In this document: piece by piece, positions 1 to 9,000 of the stretch
Layout: the number at the start of each line of letters is the position of its first letter
How positions within the stretch are numbered: the first letter of the stretch is position 1
Assembly: GCA_046046245.1 (NCBI GenBank)
Contig: JBJOKE010000028.1
Span: 123,423 to 187,422 of the forward strand
Direction of reading: 5' to 3'
DNA length: 64,000 nt
From: UBA4615 sp046046245
Lineage (GTDB): Bacteria; Pseudomonadota; Gammaproteobacteria; Burkholderiales; Burkholderiaceae_E
Program-made: the position numbers and the translations under genes
Notes under the pieces: model-generated
Databases searched by the model: none
What the model was told of the DNA's origin: nothing
Seen by the model: only the letters and a program-made list of their open reading frames with translations

Positions 1-533
1 TGACCGCGGGCGCGCCGGTCGTCGCGATCTGGGCCACCGCGCTGCTCGCGAACCTGCGCTTCGTCGTCTACAGCGCCACCGTCGCGGTGGAGTTCCGCGG
101 GCTGTCGCTGCCCCGGCGGCTCCTGCTGGGCTGGATGACCACCGACACCGGTCTCGCCGCCTACTACGGGCGCGGCCCCGCCGGATACGCGCCGAGCGAA
201 GGCGGCGAGCCGCTGCGACTGCGCACCGCGCGCTTCCTCGGCACCAACGCGATGGTCTACGGCGGATGGACCGTCGGCAGCGTCGCGGGCGTGGCCGCCG
301 CCGGTCTGATCCCCGACTCGCCGCGGGTCGCGTTCGTCGGCGTGCTCGCGATCCTCGCGCTGGTCGGGCCGATGCTCTCGGGCGCGCCGACGGCCGCGGC
401 GGCCGGCGCGGCGGCCCTGGTCTCGGTCCTCGGCCGCGACTGGCCGTGGCGCACCGGCACCTTCGCCGCGATCGCGGTCGGCATCGTCGCGGCCCTCGTG
501 CTGACGGCGCGCGGCACGGAGCGCGCCCGGTGA
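1..533 (+). CDS. azlC: AzlC family branched-chain amino acid exporter subunit (5' truncated by window edge)
   Basis: The reading frame is open from the first complete codon at position 3 and ends at 533, so the start lies outside the window. About 176 residues remain. They include the AzlC-like stretch LLANLRFVVYSA near the top and several hydrophobic membrane segments. AzlC is the larger subunit of a two-part inner-membrane exporter of branched-chain amino acids and their analogues. The next gene begins inside its stop codon and has the size and hydrophobicity of AzlD, which supports the call. The substrate cannot be read from sequence. Confidence 0.8.
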   Translation, partial: TAGAPVVAIWATALLANLRFVVYSATVAVEFRGLSLPRRLLLGWMTTDTGLAAYYGRGPAGYAPSEGGEPLRLRTARFLGTNAMVYGGWTVGSVAGVAAAGLIPDSPRVAFVGVLAILALVGPMLSGAPTAAAAGAAALVSVLGRDWPWRTGTFAAIAVGIVAALVLTARGTERAR

Positions 534-871
534 GCGATCACGACGTCTACGTCTGGACCGCGATCGCCGGGCTGGTGGTCGTGGTGTTCGCGACCCGCAA
601 CGCGTTCGTCGCGCTGCCGCGGCGGCTGCAGCCCACCGGCGCGCTCGAGCGCGCGCTGCGCTTCGCCCCGCTCGCCGCGCTGGTGGCGCTCACCGTGCCG
701 CCCGCGCTGCAGGCCGGGCTCGCGCCCGGAGCGGGCTGGCTCGACGTCCTCCAGGACGGACGGCTGCCGGCGGCCCTGGCCACGGTCGCGGTCTCGCGCT
801 GGGCGGGCTCGCCGTTCCCGGGGCTGGCCGCGGGCGTCGCGGTGCTGCTCGCGCTGGGCGGGCTCGGATGA
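530..871 (+). CDS. azlD: AzlD family small exporter subunit
   Basis: This 113-residue, highly hydrophobic protein has about four membrane segments and the sequence FATRNAFVALPRRL near the N-terminus, as in AzlD proteins. AzlD partners AzlC in branched-chain amino-acid export across the inner membrane. The start is a GTG whose last two bases are part of the azlC stop (GTGA, 530-533), which implies translational coupling. A longer in-frame extension upstream exists but would run through azlC. The stop overlaps the start of the chromate transporter gene by four bases, so all four genes to 2009 probably form one transcript. Confidence 0.8.
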   Translation: MSDHDVYVWTAIAGLVVVVFATRNAFVALPRRLQPTGALERALRFAPLAALVALTVPPALQAGLAPGAGWLDVLQDGRLPAALATVAVSRWAGSPFPGLAAGVAVLLALGGLG

Positions 872-1479
872 GCGGGCCGCCGGTCGCGACCGATCCGTCC
901 GAGGCCGAGGGCGCGACGGCGCGGCCGCGGTCGCTCGGCCAGCTCTTCCTGGTGTTCTCCGGCCTCGCGCTGCGCGGCTTCGGCGGCGTGCTCCCGTGGG
1001 CACAGCGGGTGCTCGTCGACGACCGCCGCTGGCTCACGCGCGACGAGTTCGTCGAGGTGCTGGCCTTCGGCCAGCTGCTGCCGGGCCCGAACGTCTGCAA
1101 CGTCGCGCTGATGGTCGGCGACCGCTGGTTCGGCTGGCGCGGCGCGGTGGTCGCGCTGGCCGGCATGCTGCTCGCGCCGGCGGCGGTGGTGCTCGGCCTC
1201 GCGCTGCTGTATTCGCAGGTGGCGCACGATCCGGTCGTGCGGCGCGCGCTGATCGGCATGGGCGCGGTGGCGGGCGGGATGATCCTCGGCACCGGGCTGC
1301 GGCTCGCATCGACGCAGCGCGGCCGCTGGCCGTGGCTCGGCTTCGGCGCGCTCGCGTTCGCGTGCGTTGCGCTGCTGCGGCTCGAGCTCGCCTGGGTGGT
1401 GCTGGCCATCGGCCCGGTCGCGGTGGCGCTCGCCGGGTGGCGCATCCGCCGCGCGGCGCGCGGGGAGGCCGGCCGGTGA
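868..1479 (+). CDS. chrA: Chromate transporter, N-terminal-type half (ChrA/CHR family)
   Basis: The protein has 203 residues with a ChrA-type core: FGGVLPWAQR, then LPGPNVCNVALMVG, followed by several hydrophobic helices. CHR proteins expel chromate across the inner membrane. Full-length ChrA has two homologous halves of about 200 residues, while short-chain CHR pairs encode the halves as separate adjacent genes. That arrangement is seen here with the next gene. The start ATG overlaps the azlD stop (ATGA). Some CHR proteins may move other anions, so chromate is the family expectation and is not proven here. Confidence 0.85.
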   Translation: MSGPPVATDPSEAEGATARPRSLGQLFLVFSGLALRGFGGVLPWAQRVLVDDRRWLTRDEFVEVLAFGQLLPGPNVCNVALMVGDRWFGWRGAVVALAGMLLAPAAVVLGLALLYSQVAHDPVVRRALIGMGAVAGGMILGTGLRLASTQRGRWPWLGFGALAFACVALLRLELAWVVLAIGPVAVALAGWRIRRAARGEAGR

Positions 1480-2009
1480 GCACGACCGACCTGCTCGACC
1501 TCTTCCTGCACTTCGCGTCGCTGTCGCTGCTGGCGATCGGCGGCGCGCTCGCGACCTCGCCCGAGATGCACCGCTACCTGGTCGACGAGCGCGGCTGGAT
1601 GTCGACGCCGCAGTTCAACGACGCGATCGCGATCGCCCAGGCCGCGCCCGGACCGAACATCCTGTTCGTCACGCTGCTGGGCTGGCAGGCGGCCGGTGCG
1701 CCCGGCGCGCTCGCGGCCACGGTCGGGCAGCTGCTGCCCTCGAGCCTCGCCACGTTCTGGGGCTGGCGCTGGAAGCGGGCGCGCGAGGACGCGCCGATCG
1801 TCGCCGCGATCCGGCTGGGGCTGTCGCCGATCGCGATCGGCCTGACCGCGTCGGCGGGCTGGGTGATCGCCTCGGGCGCGAACGGCTCGGACCCGGCGCT
1901 GTGGGCGATGACGGCCGTGGCCGCGCTCGTCGTCTGGCGCACGCGGGTCAACCTGCTCTGGCTCGTGGGCGCGGGCGCGCTGCTCGGGGTGCTGGGCGTC
2001 GTCGGCTGA
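1476..2009 (+). CDS. chrA: Chromate transporter, second half (short-chain CHR protein)
   Basis: This 177-residue membrane protein carries the same family signature as its neighbour: GGALATSPEMHRYLV and then AAPGPNILFVTLLGW. It begins at a GTG overlapping the previous stop by four bases (GTGA, 1476-1479). The pair would make a heterodimeric chromate or anion exporter equivalent to the two domains of long ChrA. The 143 bases after its stop contain no gene. They are simply the spacer before argC, with no clear terminator. Confidence 0.83.
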   Translation: MSTTDLLDLFLHFASLSLLAIGGALATSPEMHRYLVDERGWMSTPQFNDAIAIAQAAPGPNILFVTLLGWQAAGAPGALAATVGQLLPSSLATFWGWRWKRAREDAPIVAAIRLGLSPIAIGLTASAGWVIASGANGSDPALWAMTAVAALVVWRTRVNLLWLVGAGALLGVLGVVG

Positions 2010-2152
2010 CCGGCGCGGGCCGGGCAGTTCGCGTCGGGTCGGTCGCGTCCGGGCACGCCCGGGGGGCCGCGCCCGCCGACGGCCGGCGGGTGACGCCCTG
2101 CGTGCGATGGCATCATGCGGGCTGGGGCGCGGGTTCGCCCCGCGGAGATCCC

Positions 2153-3103
2153 ATGGACACCGTGTTCGTCGACGGTCAGGAAGGCACCACCGGTCTGCAG
2201 ATCCGCGAGCGGCTCGCGTCGCACGGCGGCGTGCGCGTGCTCGAGATCGAGCCGGAGCGCCGCAAGGACCTCGAGCGCCGGCGCGAGCTGGTCAACGAGG
2301 CCGACCTGGTGTTCCTCTGCCTGCCCGACGCGGCCGCGCGCGAGTCGGTCGCGCTGGTGGACCCGTCGAACGCCCGCACGCGGATCGTCGACGCGAGCAC
2401 CGCGCACCGCGTCGCCGAGGGCTGGACCTTCGGGCTGCCCGAGCTCGGACACGGCCAGCGCGAGGCCGTCCGCGCGTCGCGCCGCGTCGCGAACCCGGGC
2501 TGCCACGCGGCCGGATTCATCCTCGCGCTCGCGCCGCTGGTGGCCCACGGCCTGGTGCCGACCGACTACCCGGTGACCTGCCACTCGCTCACCGGCTACT
2601 CCGGCGGCGGCAAGTCGATGATCGCCGACTACGAGGCGGCCCGCGAGTCGCGCACGCTCGACGCCGCCCGCATGTACGCGCTCGGCCTCGTGCACAAGCA
2701 CCTGCCCGAGATGCGCGCCTACACCGGCCTCGCGCATGCACCGGTGTTCGTGCCGATCGTCGACAACTTCTACAAGGGGATGGCGGTCGCGGTGCCGCTG
2801 CACCTGCGCCTGCTCGCGCCCGGCACCACCCGCGCGCGGATCCACGAGACCCTGGCCGTCCACTATGCGGGCGAGCGCTTCGTCCGCGTGATGCCGCTCG
2901 ACGCCGAGACCAACACCGATCGCGGCTTCTTCGACGCGCTCGCCTGCAACGACACGAACCGCAACGACGTCTTCGTGTTCGGCAACGACGAGCGCGTGGT
3001 GGTGGTCTCGCGTCTCGACAACCTGGGCAAGGGCGCCTCCGGATCCGCGGTCCAGTGCATGAACCTGATGCTCGGTTTCGACGAGGGCACCGCGCTCGCG
3101 TGA
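2153..3103 (+). CDS. argC: N-acetyl-gamma-glutamyl-phosphate reductase (type 2 ArgC)
   Basis: ArgC reduces N-acetyl-glutamyl-5-phosphate to the semialdehyde with NADPH, the third step of arginine synthesis. The 316-residue protein starts with a nucleotide-binding segment (DGQEGTTG, residues 7-14) and has the catalytic cysteine in NPGCHAAGF (Cys117). The length near 315 and the GQEGTTGL start fit the shorter type 2 group (COG0002-like, AGPR_2) rather than the ~345-residue type 1. The ATG at 2153 has a GGAG at 2144-2147. The gene stands alone, with glnE converging from the other side. Confidence 0.93.
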   Translation: MDTVFVDGQEGTTGLQIRERLASHGGVRVLEIEPERRKDLERRRELVNEADLVFLCLPDAAARESVALVDPSNARTRIVDASTAHRVAEGWTFGLPELGHGQREAVRASRRVANPGCHAAGFILALAPLVAHGLVPTDYPVTCHSLTGYSGGGKSMIADYEAARESRTLDAARMYALGLVHKHLPEMRAYTGLAHAPVFVPIVDNFYKGMAVAVPLHLRLLAPGTTRARIHETLAVHYAGERFVRVMPLDAETNTDRGFFDALACNDTNRNDVFVFGNDERVVVVSRLDNLGKGASGSAVQCMNLMLGFDEGTALA

Positions 3104-3130
3104 GCGCGGTGCGCGCTCGCGTGAGCGCGG
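3091..3130 (+). repeat. Duplicated 19-base hairpin at the argC 3' end
   Basis: A 19-base unit (starting CGCGCTCGCGTGAGCGC) occurs at 3091-3109 and again at 3112-3130. Each copy can fold as GCGCTC/GAGCGC around a four-base loop. The first copy spans the argC stop codon. The pair sits between the convergent argC and glnE ends, where it could slow RNA decay or help termination in both directions. There is no U-tract. The duplication itself is certain and the role is inferred. Confidence 0.5.
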
Positions 3131-3149
3131 CACCGCCCGAGCGGCGCCC

Positions 3150-5906
3150 CTAGGCCAGCACCGCGTCCCAGAGCCTGCGGACCGCGGCCCGCTGCGCGGC
3201 CACCGTCTCCGGTTCCACCCGCGCATAGCGCGCGTCGTTGAGCCGCAGCACGTGCTGCAGGCGCCGGAAGTCGCGGTAGGCCTGCGCGACGGCCGACGCG
3301 TCGGCCGCGTCGATCAGCCCCGCCTTCGCCGCGCGGTCGAGCAGCGCGATGTTGCCGGCATCGTCGATCAGCTCGGGGTGCCGCGACGCGTGCGCGAGCA
3401 CCAGGTACTGCACCAGGAACTCGATGTCGACCATCCCGCCGGGGTCGTGCTTCACGTCGAACAGCGCGCTGCGGTTCGGATGGCCGTCGAGCATCTTCCT
3501 GCGCATCGCGCGGACCTCGACGGCGAGCGCCGCCGCGTCGCGCGGCGCGGCGAGGATCTCGCGACGCAGCGCCTCGAAGGCCGTGCCGATCGCCGCATCG
3601 CCCGCCGCGAAGCGCGCACGGGTCAGCGCCTGGTGCTCCCAGACCCAGGCCGATTCCCGCTGGTAGCTCTGCAGCGCGCGCAGGCTCACGACCGGCAGCC
3701 CCGCGTCGCCGTTGGGCCGCAGTCGCAGGTCGATCTCGAACAGCATGCCGGCCGCGGTCCGGGTCTGCAGCCAGGCCGAGATCCGCTGGGCCAGCTGCGC
3801 GTAGGCCGGCTGCGCACGCTCGTCGTCGTCCTCGTAGACGAAGACCAGGTCCAGGTCCGAGGCGTAGCCGAGCTCCTTGCCGCCGTGCTTGCCGTAGGCG
3901 ATCACCGCGAAGCGCGGCACGTCGCGGTGCCGCAGGCGCACCTGCGACCAGGACAGGTCGAGCACGATCGCGAGCACCCGGTCGGCCAGCTCGCTCAGGT
4001 GGTCCGACAGGCGCTCGACGGTCAGCCGCCCGGCGAGGTCCTGCGCGAGCAGCCGGAAGACCTGCGCGTGGTGTCCTTCCCGCAGCAGGTCCATCTGCCG
4101 CTCGAAGTCGGGCTCGCCGTTGCGGGTCGTGGCCGCGAGGCTGAGCCGCTGGTCGCGCTCCCAGGCGGCGTGGTCGACCGGCTCGAGCACCTGCCCGTCG
4201 AGCAGCTCGTCGAGCACCACGGGGTGGCTCATCAGGTAGTCGGCCGCCCACTTCGCCTGGCCGATCATCCGCAGCAGCGCGCGATAGGCGGCCGGGAACT
4301 GCACCAGCAGCGCGAGGTAGGCCGGCCGGCCGGCGACCGTCTCGAGCAGGTCCACCAGCCGCCCGAGCCACGCGCCGTCGGCAACGCCGGGGGCGGCGTC
4401 GGCCGCGCGCCCTTCGCGCAGCGCCTGCTCGAGGAGCTGGTCGATCCGGCGCTGCGTGTCGGGCCGTGCGAGCCGGTAGCGCCGGCCTTCGCGCAGCGCG
4501 GCCACGCGGGCGCGCCCGGCCTCGTCGAGCTCGAGCGGCTCGGCCTCGCCGCCGGCCGGCGGCGAGGCCTCCGCCGCCGGATCGGCGAGCAGCGCATCGA
4601 AGACCGCGGCCACGCCGTCGCGCGCGGCATCGAGCGCCGCGTCGAACGCCGCGGTCTCCATGCCGAGCATCGTGGCCACGCGTGCGTGCACCGCCGGGTC
4701 GTCGGGCAGCCGGTGGGTCTGCGCGTCGTCCTGGTACTGCACCGCGTGCTCCACGCGCCGCAGCAGCAGGTAGGCGTCGGCCAGCCGGCGCGCGGCGGCC
4801 GGATCCAGCAGCCGCCGCTGGCCGAGGGCGGCCAGCGTGGGCAGGGTGCGCCGGTCGCGCAGCGCGGGGTCGCGGCCGCCGCGGACGATCTGGAACAGCT
4901 GTGCGGCGAACTCCACCTCGCGGATCCCGCCGCGGCCGAGCTTGACGTCGACGCCGCCGCCGTCCCGGGCGTCGCGCCGCACGCCGCGCCGGCCCGCCTC
5001 GGCGCGGATCAGCGCGTGCAGCTCGCGCAGCGCGCCGAACGCGGCGAAATCGAGGTAGCGGCGGAACACGAAGGGCTCGACGATCCCGGCGAGCATCGCC
5101 TCGTCGTCGCGCCGCGCGGCCTCGCCGGCCAGGCCCGAATCCGCGATCACGCGGCCCTTCAGCCACGCGAAGCGCTCCCATTCGCGGCCCTGGTCGAAGA
5201 AGTACTGCTCGAGCATCGGCAGCGTGACCACCAGCGGCCCGGCGTCGCCGTTCGGGCGCAGCCGCGTGTCGACGCGGAACACGTAGCCGTCCTCGGTGAC
5301 GTCCGACAGCATGCCCGACGCGCGGCGCGCCACCCGATGGAAGAACTCGCCGGCCGCGAGCGGACGGCCGCTGCCGCCGCGGGTCTCGCCGGCGTCGCGG
5401 TGGACGAACACCAGGTCGATGTCCGACGAGACGTTCAGCTCGTCGCCGCCCAGCTTGCCCATGCCGACCACCAGCAGGTCCTGCGGGCGGCCGTCGGCGT
5501 CGGTCGGGCGACCGTGGAGCTCGGCCAGCTCGGCGGCCGCGTGCCGGACCGCGATCCCGGTCGCGAGCCGAGCCCATGCGCTGATCGCGCCGCAGACCTC
5601 GGCGAGCGGCGCGTGCTGGCGGACGTCGCGCTCGATGATCGCCAGTACCAGCAGCTGTCGGGCGCGGCGCAGTGCCGGTCCGGGATCGGGCGCCGCAGGA
5701 CCCGCGCCGCCGGCCGGCGGCGCCCCCGGCATCGACAGCGCGCGGACCCGATCCCAGCATGCCGCCACGGCGGTCTCGTCGAGCGGCTGCCCGACCAGAT
5801 CGGGGAGCAGCGCGGCGACCTCCGGCTGCCGGCGCGAGAGCGCGTCCAGGGTCCTGGCGAACCAGGCCGAGCCCGAGCGGGCCGAGAAACCGTCCGTCAC
5901 GTCCAT
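3150..5906 (-). CDS. glnE: Bifunctional glutamine synthetase adenylyltransferase/adenylyl-removing enzyme
   Basis: GlnE adds AMP to and removes AMP from glutamine synthetase in response to PII and glutamine, tuning nitrogen assimilation. The 918-residue protein has the two expected nucleotidyltransferase domains. The N-terminal deadenylylase motif GMGKLGGDELN with SSDIDLVF lies near residues 145-170. The C-terminal adenylylase motif YGKHGGKELGY with SDLDLVF lies near 667-690. The ATG at 5906 was chosen because it gives the usual family length. The frame stays open far upstream only because of GC content. Divergent yhdP starts 124 bases away. The intergenic region contains TATGCT (5952-5957), a possible -10 for yhdP. 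Confidence 0.95.
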   Translation of the reverse strand: MDVTDGFSARSGSAWFARTLDALSRRQPEVAALLPDLVGQPLDETAVAACWDRVRALSMPGAPPAGGAGPAAPDPGPALRRARQLLVLAIIERDVRQHAPLAEVCGAISAWARLATGIAVRHAAAELAELHGRPTDADGRPQDLLVVGMGKLGGDELNVSSDIDLVFVHRDAGETRGGSGRPLAAGEFFHRVARRASGMLSDVTEDGYVFRVDTRLRPNGDAGPLVVTLPMLEQYFFDQGREWERFAWLKGRVIADSGLAGEAARRDDEAMLAGIVEPFVFRRYLDFAAFGALRELHALIRAEAGRRGVRRDARDGGGVDVKLGRGGIREVEFAAQLFQIVRGGRDPALRDRRTLPTLAALGQRRLLDPAAARRLADAYLLLRRVEHAVQYQDDAQTHRLPDDPAVHARVATMLGMETAAFDAALDAARDGVAAVFDALLADPAAEASPPAGGEAEPLELDEAGRARVAALREGRRYRLARPDTQRRIDQLLEQALREGRAADAAPGVADGAWLGRLVDLLETVAGRPAYLALLVQFPAAYRALLRMIGQAKWAADYLMSHPVVLDELLDGQVLEPVDHAAWERDQRLSLAATTRNGEPDFERQMDLLREGHHAQVFRLLAQDLAGRLTVERLSDHLSELADRVLAIVLDLSWSQVRLRHRDVPRFAVIAYGKHGGKELGYASDLDLVFVYEDDDERAQPAYAQLAQRISAWLQTRTAAGMLFEIDLRLRPNGDAGLPVVSLRALQSYQRESAWVWEHQALTRARFAAGDAAIGTAFEALRREILAAPRDAAALAVEVRAMRRKMLDGHPNRSALFDVKHDPGGMVDIEFLVQYLVLAHASRHPELIDDAGNIALLDRAAKAGLIDAADASAVAQAYRDFRRLQHVLRLNDARYARVEPETVAAQRAAVRRLWDAVLA

Positions 5907-6029
5907 CCGATCCGATCGAAGCACGAGGGCCAAGCCGGGCCCGGTCGACGGTATGCTACAGCCCCCGGAACCCCCGGCCGGACGCCAGGCCTCCCGGCGC
6001 GTCCGTCCGCGCGATCCTCCCACCGTGCG

Positions 6030-9000
6030 ATGACCGCCTCCCCGACGCCGCTCTCGTCCCGGCTGGCCGGCATCCTGCTCGGCCTGCTCGGCGTCGTCCT
6101 CGGCCTGGTGCTGGTCGCCTACCTCGGCGTGCGGCACGTGCTCTGGCCGCGCATCGATGCCTGGCGCCCCGAGCTGGTCGCACAGCTCGAGCGCCAGCTC
6201 GGGCGGGCCGTCGCGATCGACGCGCTGCACCCCGAGTGGAAGGGCCTGCACCCCGCCCTGCGCATCGACGGCCTGCGCATCGACGGCGCCGACGGCGCCC
6301 CGCGGCTGGAGGTCGCGTCGGCCTATGCGCGGGTGTCGTGGCGCGCGGTCGCCCGTGGCGCGCCGGGCTTCGCCGAGCTGCGGCTCGAGGCGCCGCGGGT
6401 CGTGGTCGAGCGGCTCGGGGCCGGCCGCTTCGCGGTCGCGGGCATCGAGCTGCCGGGTACGGGGCCGTCGGACGACCGGGCCGCCGACTGGCTGCTGACG
6501 CAGGGGGCGATCGACGTCCGCGACGCCGAGGTCGAGGTCCTCGACCGCACCGGCGCGCTCGAGCCGCTGCGCGTGGGCGGCGTGACGCTCGCGCTGCGCG
6601 CGACCGGGCGCCGCCACCGGGCCAGCCTGTCCATCGCCGACGCGGGCGACGCGGCGGGGCCGCTGTCGGCGGTCGCCGAGATCTACCGGCCGCCGTTCTC
6701 GCGTCCGTCGGACTGGCGGCGCTGGGACGGCACCGGCCACCTGTCCGGCCGCGACGTCGACCTCGCGCGCGTGGCCGCGCTCGTGCAGGCCTTCGGGGCG
6801 GCGCTGCCCGGCCCGGTCGCGACGGCCGAGGGGCGGGTCGACCTGCTCGCCTGGTTGCGCGTGGACGACGCGACGGTGGTCGACGCGACGGTCAAGGCGC
6901 GCGCCGGCCGCGCCGCGACCCGACTCGACGACGGCCGGCTCGACTTCGACGCGATCGAGGGCGAGCTGCGCGTCGAGCGGCTGCGCGACGGCGGCCACGT
7001 GCTGCGGGTCGCTCGGCTGTCGGCGGTCGACGCCGAGGGCTTCGCGCTCGCGGCCGACGGCGATGCCGAGATCCGCCTCGATGCCGCCCGCGGGCTGCGC
7101 AGCGCATGGCTGCGGCTGAAGGCCTTCGATGCGGGCGGCGCGCTGTCGGCGGTCCGCCGGCTGCCGCTGCCCGCGACGGTGCGCGAGCGGATCGCGGGCA
7201 TCGGGCTGTCGGGCGACGTCCGCGACCTGACGCTGCGCTGGAGCCGGCCCGACGCGCCCGCGCCCGAACTGCGGCCCGCCGACCGCAGCGACGACGCGCT
7301 GCGCGCCCGCGCGCCGGAGGCGCGGTTCGAGCTCAGTGCGTCGTTCGAGCGGCTCGGGGTGCAGCTCGGCGAGTCCGCGGGGCATCGCCTGCCGGGAGCG
7401 GGCAACCTCAGCGGCACGGTCCGCGCGAGCGAGCACGAGGGCACGCTGACGCTGGCGTCCTCGCGCGCGGTCGTCGCGCTCCCGGGCTACCTCGACGAGC
7501 CGCTGCTCGCCTTCGACCGTCTCGACGCGGAGCTCGACTGGGTCCGCGACCCGGCCGACGCCGCCGCGCCGCTGCGGGTCACGCTGCAGCGGCTCGCGTT
7601 CGCGTCGCCCGATGCGCGGGGCACCGCTCAGGGCTCCTGGCGCGGCGGTGCCGTCGGCCCGGGTTCGGCCGACCTCAGCGCCCGGCTCGAACAGGCCGAC
7701 GTGCGCCGCGTCGCGCGCTACCTGCCGTCGTGGATCGCGAAGCCGGCACGCGACTGGGTCGAGCACGCGCTGCTCGGCGGCACCGGCGACGAGGTCCGGA
7801 TCCAGGTTCGCGGCGACCTGCGCGACTTCCCGTTCCACGCCCCCTCCGAGGGCCGCTTCCGGATCGTCGCCGCGGTCCGCGACCTGACGCTCGACTATGC
7901 GCCGCAGTGGCCGCGCATCGAGCAGGCACGGGGCGAGGTCACCGTCGACGGCGACGGCATCGAGGTGCGCGCGTCGCAGGCGGTCACCGAGGGCGTTCGA
8001 CTCGCCGACGTGGTCGCGCGGCTGCCCGTCTGGCACGAGGGCCAGCTCGCGATCGAGGGCCGGGCCGCCGGCCTCGCCCAGGACATGCTGCGCTTCGTCA
8101 ACGGCAGCCCGGTCGCCTCGACGGTCTCGGCCTTCACCCGCGACCTGAGGATCGGCGGGGACGCACGCCTCGGGATGAAGCTCGCGCTGCCGCTGTGGGA
8201 CCTCGCCGCCTCGCGCGTCGCCGGCACGGTCGAGCTCGCCGGCAACGAGGTGCAGCTCGACGCCACGCTGCCGCCGTTCGGCGCGGTGGCGGGCCGCGTC
8301 GAGTTCAGCGAGCGCGGCGTGTCGCTGCCAGAGCTGCGCGGCACCTTCCTCGGGGGCCCGATCCGCGTCGAGGGCCGGCCCGCCGGCGAGGGCCGGATGC
8401 GGATCGACGCGAGCGGCTCGATCGACGCCGCCGGCGCGCGGCAGCTGGTCGACAACGCGCTCACGCGGCGCCTGGAGGGCCGCACCGACTACCGGGCCAG
8501 CGTCGACGTCGACCGTCGCGCGTCCACGCTGCGGATCGAGTCGGACCTGGTCGGGCTGACCAGCACGCTGCCGGCGCCGTTCGCCAAGGCCGCCGGCCAG
8601 GTCTGGCCGCTGCGCGTGGTGTCGCGTCCGATCGCGCCGCCCGACGCCGGCTCGCGGCCGCCCGGTGACCGCATCGACGTGCGGCTGCGCGACGACGTCG
8701 CCGTCCTCGTCGAGCGCGAGCGCGAGGCGGGTACCGAGCGCCTGGCGGTGCGGCGCGCGGGCTTCGGGCTGGGCACCGAGCCGGCGCTGCGCGACGGCGG
8801 CCTGTCGGTGCTCGTGCGCGCGCGCACGCTCGACGTCGACGCCTGGCGCGCGGTCGTCGGCGGCGGCGAGCTCGAGCGGCTGCAGCGCGACGTGGGCGGC
8901 CGCGCGGCGGCCGGTTTCTCGCTGGTGCCCGACCTGGTCTCGGTCGTCGCCGACGACCTGACCGTCGCCGGCCGCGACCTGCACGAGGTGGTGGTCGGCG

